Shown: piece after piece, positions 13,768-19,192 of the stretch
Layout of the letters: each line of letters opens with the position of its first letter
Numbering within the stretch: position 1 is the first letter of the stretch
NCBI GenBank assembly: GCA_020216805.1
Contig: JAIWNN010000100.1
Location: 1-19,192 of the forward strand
Origin: Desulfarculus sp.
GTDB lineage: Bacteria; Desulfobacterota; Desulfarculia; Desulfarculales; Desulfarculaceae
Direction of reading: 5' to 3'
Length of the DNA: 19,192 nucleotides
The notes under the pieces: generated by a model
Told to the model about the DNA's origin: nothing
Seen by the model: the letters and a program-made list of their open reading frames with translations, nothing else
Databases searched by the model: none
Position numbers and translations under genes: made by a program

Positions 13768-14663
13768 CGCACCCTCCGGGCCAGTTCCAGCACCGTGTTC
13801 ACATAGGTCTGGCTGTGGTTGTACTCGTGCACCACCGCGTATTGCCCGGCCCGGTCCAGGCCGGGCCGCCAGCCGTGGGCCTGGAGGTAGACCGCCACGC
13901 TGAGGATGGCGTCCTCCACCCGGTTGAGGTCCACCCGACCGTCGCGGTCGCCGTCCGCGCCCCACCTCAACACGCTGGTGGGCACGAACTGGGCCATGCC
14001 CAGGGCTCCGGCCGGGGAGCCGCGGTAACTGGCGGCCGGACGACGGTCGCGGGCGGCCAGGCGCATCAGCCCCACCAGCTCCTCCCGGGCCCAGGCCGCC
14101 CGCTTGACGAACCGGGCCTGGCACTCGGCGCCGCCCAGGTAGTCCCGCTGGTTGGCCGGCCAGACCGGGGCCAGGCGGGCCAGGGCCGCCGGTTGGTCCA
14201 GAACGGCCTGGGAGGCCAACACATTGAGGGTCGGCCAACGGCCGGTGTAGCTGCCCAGGCCGGATTCCACGCTGATGATGGCCACCACCACCTCCGGGGG
14301 AACCCCGGTGCGGTCTGACGCCGCCTTCAGCTTGGCGGCGTGGCGCTGTTTGAACTTGCGGGTCTGGCTCACGTTGCCTGGCGTCAGAAACTGGCCATAG
14401 TCCAGGGTGCGCTCGTGACGGGCCAGCAGATTAGCCAGGAGCTTGGCCTCGAAGCGCAGCCCGGGTTGGGCCAGGAGGGCGTCGACCTGGGCCGAGGGAA
14501 AGCCCTGGGCCAGGAGATGGGGCCGCAGAACCGCGAAGATGGCGTCGCCGGCCTGGGCTGCCGGGGCCAGGCACAGCCCGGTGAATAGCCAAAACAGGCC
14601 AGCCAGGATCAGATGGCGGCCCTGGTGGTGGTTAAACGCGGTGGCCCTGTCGCTGCGGCGCAA
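13764..14663 (-). CDS. mltB: MltB-family lytic murein transglycosylase
   Basis: A 299-residue periplasmic enzyme cleaving the MurNAc-GlcNAc bond of peptidoglycan to a 1,6-anhydro product. The N-terminus has a signal peptide (hydrophobic about residues 19-38, likely cleaved after AAQA); there is no lipobox, unlike membrane-bound E. coli MltB. The catalytic glutamate is E133 in AIISVESGLGSYTG, and SPAGALGMAQFVPTS (about 216-230) is the conserved substrate-binding segment. An EF-hand-like loop, ADGDRDGRVDLNRVEDAI, puts acids at 237, 239, 241 and 251, the long Ca2+ loop known from E. coli Slt35. EYNHSQTYV near the end also fits. The start is TTG at 14663, with GAAGG 10 nt upstream; no ATG or GTG exists early in the frame. 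First gene of the mltB-addB-addA-recD2 unit, ending GTGA on addB. Confidence 0.92.
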   Translation of the reverse strand: MRRSDRATAFNHHQGRHLILAGLFWLFTGLCLAPAAQAGDAIFAVLRPHLLAQGFPSAQVDALLAQPGLRFEAKLLANLLARHERTLDYGQFLTPGNVSQTRKFKQRHAAKLKAASDRTGVPPEVVVAIISVESGLGSYTGRWPTLNVLASQAVLDQPAALARLAPVWPANQRDYLGGAECQARFVKRAAWAREELVGLMRLAARDRRPAASYRGSPAGALGMAQFVPTSVLRWGADGDRDGRVDLNRVEDAILSVAVYLQAHGWRPGLDRAGQYAVVHEYNHSQTYVNTVLELARRVR

Positions 14664-14677
14664 TTTCTGCTAACCTT

Positions 14678-14693
14678 CGCTCGGTGATGAGCG
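14678..14693. promoter_or_regulatory. palindrome in the divergent mltB / 14719 intergenic region
   Basis: CGCTC-GGTGAT-GAGCG is a perfect 5-bp inverted repeat at the centre of the 55-bp space between two divergent genes. It could be a shared operator. Promoter boxes for either gene are not convincing here and would have to overlap the opposing 5' ends. Confidence 0.25.
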
Positions 14694-14718
14694 CCTGGGT
14701 GAAGGGGAGGATTGGCCC

Positions 14719-15288
14719 TTGTCGTTTTCGGACGACCATATCATAAGCCAAAAGCCGTATCGACTGCGTTGGGGCGACTGGCGGGTGGCCGCGCCGATCC
14801 AGGTCCATGTCGGCGCGGCGGCGGTGTATGAGGACCAACGCCAGGAGGATCTGGCCGCCGGCCGCAGCCCGGGCGGGCAGATGCCCATGCACTTCCAACT
14901 GGACGGCGGTCTGCACGAGACCGCCCAGGCCATCCTGCGCCTGCGCGACGACGAATCCAACCTGGTGGAGGTCACCTACCTGGCCTGCCTGATGGAGGCC
15001 CTGGTCAACACCCCCTGCGCCATCCTGCGCACCGACCTCATCCGCCGGGTCTACCAGGAGGTGGACCGCCTTTCCGAACGTCTGGCCCTGCGCTGGCGGG
15101 GCCGGGCCGAGCGCTTCCTGCTGCCCTTGAACCGCGACGCCCTGGATCCCCAGGCCTTTGTCCGCCGGGTGGCCCCCCTGGACAACCTCCAGGAGTTCTT
15201 CCAGGCCCTGCGCGAGATCGCCCAGGAACGCCACCAGGACCTGGCCAAGAACTACGTGATCTACTATCCCCGCCGCCTGACGCTGTAG
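14719..15288 (+). CDS. conserved-looking hypothetical protein
   Basis: A 189-residue soluble protein with no signal peptide, membrane segment or motif that I recognise. The start is TTG at 14719 with AAGGGGAGG ending 8 nt upstream, a strong ribosome binding site. The N-terminal third is strand-rich (PYRLRWGDWRVAAPIQVHVG). The middle and C-terminal parts are helical, including NLVEVTYLACLMEALVN and IRRVYQEVDRLSERLALRW, and the chain ends YVIYYPRRLTL. Composition and GC-rich third positions match the neighbouring genes, so it looks like a resident gene. It is divergent from the mltB operon and convergent with the amidohydrolase. Function unknown. Confidence 0.78.
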   Translation: MSFSDDHIISQKPYRLRWGDWRVAAPIQVHVGAAAVYEDQRQEDLAAGRSPGGQMPMHFQLDGGLHETAQAILRLRDDESNLVEVTYLACLMEALVNTPCAILRTDLIRRVYQEVDRLSERLALRWRGRAERFLLPLNRDALDPQAFVRRVAPLDNLQEFFQALREIAQERHQDLAKNYVIYYPRRLTL

Positions 15289-15410
15289 CGCACCGCCCGC
15301 GCCAACTCAACTCGTCATCCCTGACGCTAGTTACATTTTGCCGTTGCGATCGCAGGCGGGCAACCTGTTGTCCCCGGCCCCCGCCAGCGCCCTTTGGAGA
15401 AAGGCGCTTC

Positions 15411-16544
15411 CTAAAAACTCCGCCAGCGCGGCTCGGCCAGCAGCAGCGGATTGGCGCGGGGATCGCCTGGCACTCCCAACAGCCAGGGCCGCGCGCCGGG
15501 CTTGATCTCCCCCAATTCCTGGCCCAGGCCCAGGAGGCGGGCCGCCCGGCTGGTGGCGGCCCGGAAGACCGTGGCCGGCTTGACCCCGGCCTCCAGCCAG
15601 AGGGCCATCTCGCGGAAGACCGCCGCGCCATGCTCCAGGCCGTAGGATCCGGCGTCGGTGCCCAACACCAGGTTCACCCCCAGCGCCTCGGCCCGGCGCA
15701 CCGCCTCCAACTGGCCGGCCAGGATTCGGCGCAGGTTGTCCCGCACGGTTTGGTCGTGGCGGCCCTCCGGGTCCAGGGCGTGGGCCGCCACCGCCGCGCA
15801 GGTGGGAATCCAGGCTGTTCCCTGGCGGGCCATGCGCTCCAGCAGCTCCGGGCCCATGAAGAAGCCATGCTCGATGGAGTCCACCCCGGCCGTCAGGCAG
15901 GCCTCCACCGCCGCGGGGCCGTTGGCGTGGGCCGCCACCGGCAGGCCGGCCTCCTGGGCGGCCTGGGTGGCGGCGGCGATCTCGTCCGGACTCAGGGCCA
16001 GGTGGTGCAGCACCCCGCCCACCCGGTCGAAGTCCAGCAGCCCACTGACGAAAAGCTTGACCACCCCCGCCCCGGCCCTGGCCCGCTCCCAGGCGGCCTG
16101 GGCCATGGCCCCCGGGCCGGCCAGGGGCTGGGCCAACCAGCAGCCGCCCTCCCCCGCCGCCCCCAGCCCAGGGCCGGAGTTGACCACCCAGGGCGGGTGT
16201 TGCCTATTGCCTCGGGGCGTGGCCAGCCCGGGCTGGTGGCCCAGGTCGCGCACCGCCGCCACCCCGGCGGACAGCGCGCTTGTCAGGTTGGCTTCCGGCG
16301 CGCCGCCCAGACGCAGGTGGACATGGGCGTCCAGGGGCGCGGGCGTCAACCACAACCCCGGCAGGGGTAGACGCCGGGCCGGAGCCTCCAGGGCGGCCCG
16401 GCCCAGGGCCTGGATCCGCCCCCCGGCCACCAGCACCGCCGGCGGCCCCTCGACCCCCTCCGCCCCGGCCAGCCCCTCGGCCAGCAAACAGACCGGGTGG
16501 TGTCGCGGGGAGAAGAACTCGCGCGGGGGCAGATCGCCCATCAT
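15411..16544 (-). CDS. metal-dependent amidohydrolase (imidazolonepropionase/prolidase-like)
   Basis: A 377-residue amidohydrolase-superfamily TIM-barrel enzyme. The metal ligands are in order: DAHVHL (H74, H76), a lysine in VVKLFVSG (K163) placed like the carbamylated bridging lysine, AAHANGPAAVEACLTAGV (H206), SIEHGFFMG (H226) and LGTDAGSYGLEHG (D297). A typical N-terminal beta-sandwich (VLVAGGRIQALG) precedes the barrel. The pattern with lysine and AHA...SIEHG is that of the Sgx/Xaa-Pro dipeptidase and imidazolonepropionase-related group, often acting on N-acyl amino acids or dipeptides; the substrate cannot be told. No signal peptide. ATGATG at 16544-16539 gives two adjacent starts; GGGA lies just before. 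The gene begins 5 nt after the flavodoxin stop, so the two are one transcript. No T-run terminator follows it. Confidence 0.88.
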   Translation of the reverse strand: MMGDLPPREFFSPRHHPVCLLAEGLAGAEGVEGPPAVLVAGGRIQALGRAALEAPARRLPLPGLWLTPAPLDAHVHLRLGGAPEANLTSALSAGVAAVRDLGHQPGLATPRGNRQHPPWVVNSGPGLGAAGEGGCWLAQPLAGPGAMAQAAWERARAGAGVVKLFVSGLLDFDRVGGVLHHLALSPDEIAAATQAAQEAGLPVAAHANGPAAVEACLTAGVDSIEHGFFMGPELLERMARQGTAWIPTCAAVAAHALDPEGRHDQTVRDNLRRILAGQLEAVRRAEALGVNLVLGTDAGSYGLEHGAAVFREMALWLEAGVKPATVFRAATSRAARLLGLGQELGEIKPGARPWLLGVPGDPRANPLLLAEPRWRSF

Positions 16545-16549
16545 TATCC

Positions 16550-17032
16550 CTAGGCCGCCAGGCGCTGGACCAAGGCCGCGAACTGCCGGCCGTAGCGCTG
16601 GCACTCCTCCAACACCCGCTGGTCCGGCGCGCCGATGGCCAGCGGGCCCAGGTGTCCGCCTTTGCGCAGCCCCTGCACCACCATGCCGTGAATCAGCATC
16701 GCGGTGACCAGCATGTTCAGGGCCAGCTCGCCGCAGCCGCCGATCCCGCCGGTGCTGACAAAGGCCCCGCCGGGTTTGCCCTCCAGCTCGGCCTTGCCGA
16801 ACAGGGGGATCGACTCGTCGATGAACTGTTTCATCGGCGCGGAGACATTGCCGAAATAGCAGGGCGAGCCCAGCAGCAGGCCGTCGGCGGAGCGCAGGTC
16901 GTCCAGGTTGGCCTCGGCCACCTTTTTGAGCACCACCGCGCAGCCGGCCTCCTTCACCGCCTGGGCCAGCGCCTCGGCCATCTGGCGGGTGTTGCCGCCG
17001 TGGGAATGATAAACGATCAGGACTTGAGCCAT
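16550..17032 (-). CDS. flavodoxin-family / WrbA-like NAD(P)H-dependent oxidoreductase
   Basis: A 160-residue cytosolic flavoprotein of flavodoxin fold. The FMN-phosphate loop is HSHGGNTRQMAEAL (about residues 9-22), directly after the first strand QVLIVY. GLLLGSPCYFGNVSAPMKQFID (in two parts, about 51-72) is the typical FMN-ring-binding segment of WrbA/flavodoxin-like reductases, and FVSTGGIGGCGELAL (about 90-104) is the later conserved loop. Such proteins move electrons to quinones or other acceptors; the partner is unknown. GGGAGG lies 6 nt before the ATG at 17032, which begins exactly at the first strand, so the longer open frame upstream is rejected. First gene of a two-gene unit with the amidohydrolase. 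Confidence 0.9.
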   Translation of the reverse strand: MAQVLIVYHSHGGNTRQMAEALAQAVKEAGCAVVLKKVAEANLDDLRSADGLLLGSPCYFGNVSAPMKQFIDESIPLFGKAELEGKPGGAFVSTGGIGGCGELALNMLVTAMLIHGMVVQGLRKGGHLGPLAIGAPDQRVLEECQRYGRQFAALVQRLAA

Positions 17033-17069
17033 GGTGAGCCTCCCTGGGTGGGAACGATCAACTCCATCT

Positions 17070-17075
17070 ATTATA
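17070..17075 (-). promoter_or_regulatory. -10 box of the flavodoxin-amidohydrolase promoter
   Basis: A perfect TATAAT on the minus strand lies about 30 nt before the GGGAGG and ATG of the flavodoxin gene. The -35 position falls in the terminator stem and matches the consensus poorly, so the promoter may need an activator or be weak. Confidence 0.4.
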
Positions 17076-17111
17076 AAACCTCGGCCCGCGGGGGAAAGCC
17101 CCCCCGGGCCG
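17075..17111 (-). terminator. intrinsic terminator after the bactofilin gene
   Basis: CGGCCCG (17082-17088) pairs with CGGGCCG (17105-17111), and inside these GGGGG (17090-17094) pairs with a C run (17099-17104) around AAAG. On the minus strand the stem is followed by AGG and TTTT. The T run is short, so efficiency is uncertain. It separates the M99-bactofilin unit from the flavodoxin unit. Confidence 0.6.
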
Positions 17112-17139
17112 GTTGACAGCCTTGACAGGGACGGGGCGC

Positions 17140-17463
17140 TCAGTCCCGGGGCTCCTCCCCCTCCTGGACCTCGATCAGGTTCTGGGACTGTCCCTCGGGC
17201 AGGCGCTCCATGGCGCCGCCCTCGCCGGCGGTCATCACCGCCTGCTCGTGGACCTTCATGGCGCCGTCGACCACCCCGCCCGGCTCGATGCACAGGCTGC
17301 GGGCCAGGAGGTTGCCGTGGACCCACCCCTTGTTCTTGATGATGACCCGGTTGCCGACGATGTTGCCCTCGATGCCGCCCTCCACCACCAGGACGTCCTG
17401 GCTGTAAAGGTCGCCCCGGATGAAGGTTCCCGCCGAGAGCACGGTCAGTTTGTTACCCGCCAA
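17140..17463 (-). CDS. bactofilin (polymer-forming cytoskeletal protein)
   Basis: A 107-residue bactofilin-domain protein. Bactofilins form nucleotide-free filaments from a right-handed beta-helix and scaffold cell-wall enzymes at the inner membrane face. The repeating strand pattern is visible from residue 6 onward: LSAGTFIRGDLYSQDVLVV, EGGIEGNIVGNRVIIK, GWVHGNLLARSLCIEPGGVV and DGAMKVHEQ, with the G-x-[IL]-x-G turns of the family. A short acidic disordered tail follows (about 78-107). The length is at the small end for the family. The start is TTG at 17463, supported by GAGGAG 8 nt upstream and by the beta-helix beginning right after it. The gene starts 3 nt after the stop of the M99 peptidase gene, so the two are translationally linked; in Helicobacter a bactofilin (CcmA) works with Csd peptidases in cell shape. 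Confidence 0.9.
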   Translation of the reverse strand: MAGNKLTVLSAGTFIRGDLYSQDVLVVEGGIEGNIVGNRVIIKNKGWVHGNLLARSLCIEPGGVVDGAMKVHEQAVMTAGEGGAMERLPEGQSQNLIEVQEGEEPRD

Positions 17464-17466
17464 GAT

Positions 17467-19192
17467 TCACTCCTCGACCGCCAGGCGCACGTGACCCATG
17501 GCCTGTTGGTCGCGCAGCACCACCAGCCGCAGGCCGTCCTGGCCCCGGACCCGGGCGCGCGCCTGTTTGCAGGGCGTGGCGTCTATCGCGATCCGCCCGC
17601 CTTCCAGGGGCTCCATTCGGCCCTGGCAATCCAGGGCCAGGCGCAATTCCTGGCCAGATCGGACGTTGCTTTTAACATCCATCAACTCCAGGCGCTCCGT
17701 GCCCCGGGTCCGCACCGTTTCGCCGTTATGATACACCAATTTGTGTCCGTCCTGGTGACGCAGCACCAGATAATCCAACCGGGCCGGAACCACCTCCACC
17801 CCGATGTCGGCCAACTCCTTGCCACCCTGGCTGGCCAGGACCCGGTAGCATTCCATCCCGGGGGTCTTGCCGTTTCCGCAGGTGGAATAGCGGTCCATCA
17901 GGTCGTGGGCGGTGTCGATGGTGTGCCCCCGGTCCTCGCCCTGGTTGGGGCGGCCACTGGGCACGTAGCCCTTGAAGTTGACTTGCACGTCGGCCTGGTT
18001 GGGCAGGTTGGAGATCACGTCCAGAAGCACCATGCGATCGCCCTTGACCACCTGGAGAGTCTCCCCGGCCGCCACCAGGTGGCGCTGGCCCTCCACCTCC
18101 ACCAGGAAATAGAAAAGCCGGCTGCGCAACCCGGCCACGGCCGAGGCCCGCGGGCTGACCTCCAGGCGGATCTCGCCTATGCTGTGGTTGTCCTTGCGCA
18201 CCACCACGCTGGTGGGCTGGCGGATCACGAACCATTGGCGCAGGTCGTTGACGCTGCCTAGCCCCCGCAGGTCGCAGGTCAGGCCGCGCTCGTAGTTGGC
18301 CTCGATGTGCTGCACCATCACCCGATCGCCGGGGGCCACGGTGAGCTGGCCCGAGGCCGAGACCACCACCGGCGGCTGGTCGTTGACCTGCACCACCAGG
18401 TACTTAAGTTGGGGCTTGGGCAGGTTGCTGCCCGGAGTCTCGGGGATGATGCCCAACTCCTCCATGAAAGCGTTGATCACCAGGTTGTGATGGCGGATTT
18501 TCAGGGCCTCGCTGGGCAGCGACTTGCTGGTCTCCACCCCGAAGGCTGGGATGTGCAGCCGGGTCAGGGCATAGAAGGTGGCCGAGAGCCGTTGCTCCTT
18601 GTTGGGGCTGTCCGGGGCGGCCGTGCGGTGGTTATTGAACAAGAGTTTGTAATTAGGGTCTTCGATCTGGGCGTTGACCTTGGATAGCACCCGTTGCGCC
18701 ATTTGCTCCAGGTCTAGGGTGCGTCCGTCGGGCAGGCGATAGCGGTCGGTGTCGGCGATGACCGACTGGCCGAAACGATTGGGGTTGGCCAGGGGCCCTT
18801 CCCAACGCGGGCGGTAGAAGCCGCTGCCGTCGTGGAGGTTCAAAAGCATGTCGCTTTGGGCCATCAGCGACTTGAGCACCTCCACGATCTGCTTGTGGCG
18901 CTTGGCGGTGACCGGATCGCCGAACTGGCGGTTCATGTCTCCGTCCGGTCCCCGGTGATTGAGCATGATGGAATATAGATTGGCCCGTGGCACCACGATC
19001 AGGTTGCCTTGTTGCAGGGAGATGTCGGCGTAGAGATCGGCCGAGAGGAAGCCGCCTGGCTCGTCGCCCTGGATGCCGCCGATCAGCATCAGGGTCTTGC
19101 CGTCCCGGGCTCCGTAGACCCGGTAGACGTTCAGCTCGTTGGGGGTGTCGGCGAAGTAGACCTGATGCTCGTGCCCCGGGCGGGTGGGAGGG
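17467..19192 (-). CDS. M99-family (Csd4-like) zinc carboxypeptidase, 5' end beyond the window
   Basis: The N-terminus is outside the window; the frame stays open to the right edge, so the internal ATG at 19089 is not the start. The visible part (about 574 residues) opens with a catalytic domain carrying GGIQGDEPGG, where glutamine replaces the usual first zinc histidine of M14 peptidases. This Gln/Glu pair, with the later histidine of LLNLHDGSGFY, is the zinc set described for Helicobacter Csd4, which trims peptidoglycan tripeptides to dipeptides. FGVETSKSLP would hold the catalytic glutamate. After it come three beta-rich units of about 85-110 residues (roughly 18156-18408, 17785-18117 and 17473-17778), each opening with YLVV/YFLV/YLVL and closing with a G.IRLEV-like strand. 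It precedes the bactofilin by 3 nt. Substrate and shape role are inference from the family. Confidence 0.88.
   Translation of the reverse strand, partial: PPTRPGHEHQVYFADTPNELNVYRVYGARDGKTLMLIGGIQGDEPGGFLSADLYADISLQQGNLIVVPRANLYSIMLNHRGPDGDMNRQFGDPVTAKRHKQIVEVLKSLMAQSDMLLNLHDGSGFYRPRWEGPLANPNRFGQSVIADTDRYRLPDGRTLDLEQMAQRVLSKVNAQIEDPNYKLLFNNHRTAAPDSPNKEQRLSATFYALTRLHIPAFGVETSKSLPSEALKIRHHNLVINAFMEELGIIPETPGSNLPKPQLKYLVVQVNDQPPVVVSASGQLTVAPGDRVMVQHIEANYERGLTCDLRGLGSVNDLRQWFVIRQPTSVVVRKDNHSIGEIRLEVSPRASAVAGLRSRLFYFLVEVEGQRHLVAAGETLQVVKGDRMVLLDVISNLPNQADVQVNFKGYVPSGRPNQGEDRGHTIDTAHDLMDRYSTCGNGKTPGMECYRVLASQGGKELADIGVEVVPARLDYLVLRHQDGHKLVYHNGETVRTRGTERLELMDVKSNVRSGQELRLALDCQGRMEPLEGGRIAIDATPCKQARARVRGQDGLRLVVLRDQQAMGHVRLAVEE

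Noticed and set aside
15387..15407. Hairpin GCGCC...GGCGC between the convergent 14719 gene and the amidohydrolase
   Set aside because: The stem has a bulged C and no T run follows on either strand, so it is not called a terminator, although it may help end transcription.
1..19192. CRISPR array, tRNA, rRNA, insertion sequence or phage genes
   Set aside because: No regularly spaced direct repeats, no tRNA-like cloverleaf in the short intergenic gaps, and no transposase, integrase or phage structural motifs were seen.

Overview
The window is GC-rich (roughly two-thirds G+C by eye) and gene-dense. Its gene set is typical of a free-living, flagellated Gram-negative bacterium. A PyrR regulator, an AddAB-type recombination complex, RecD2, a bactofilin beside an M99 peptidase, and a sigma-54-type promoter in front of small genes together suggest Desulfobacterota (the former Deltaproteobacteria, perhaps Desulfarculus-like). 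This assignment is inference; there is no rRNA or other marker gene in the window.

Left part (1-4250, mostly + strand): a flagellar rod/hook-family protein, a Nudix hydrolase, a small exported protein ending at a strong terminator, a minus-strand RidA deaminase, a divergent pyrR, and then two small proteins of unknown function behind a good sigma-54-like promoter. That transcript ends in three consecutive stem-loops, the last a textbook terminator. Centre-left (4250-4930): a markedly AT-richer island with an orphan HigA-type antitoxin (no HigB toxin visible), a divergent 59-codon ORF with an excellent ribosome binding site, and a 75-bp imperfect palindrome whose right arm contains the recD2 stop codon.

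Centre (4930-14663, minus strand): one tight operon, mltB-addB-addA-recD2, with every junction overlapping (GTGA, 8 nt, ATGA). It links a lytic transglycosylase to a two-subunit helicase-nuclease and a third helicase. AddA carries four cysteines placed like the iron-sulfur ligands normally associated with AddB. Divergent from it is a 189-codon gene of unknown function (14719-15288).

Right part (15411-19192, minus strand): a metal-dependent amidohydrolase 5 nt downstream of a flavodoxin-family protein; then, behind a hairpin terminator, a bactofilin 3 nt downstream of a Csd4-like M99 peptidoglycan carboxypeptidase that runs off the right edge. The last pair looks like a cell-shape module: a cytoskeletal polymer plus a peptidoglycan-trimming enzyme.

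No tRNA, rRNA, CRISPR array, insertion sequence or phage gene was seen. The only gene-free stretches are short (under 200 bases). The most unusual points are the coupled AddAB-RecD2 operon with its extra cysteine set, the sigma-54-driven pair of unknown small proteins with a structured 3' region, the AT-rich island with a novel small ORF, and the bactofilin-M99 pair.
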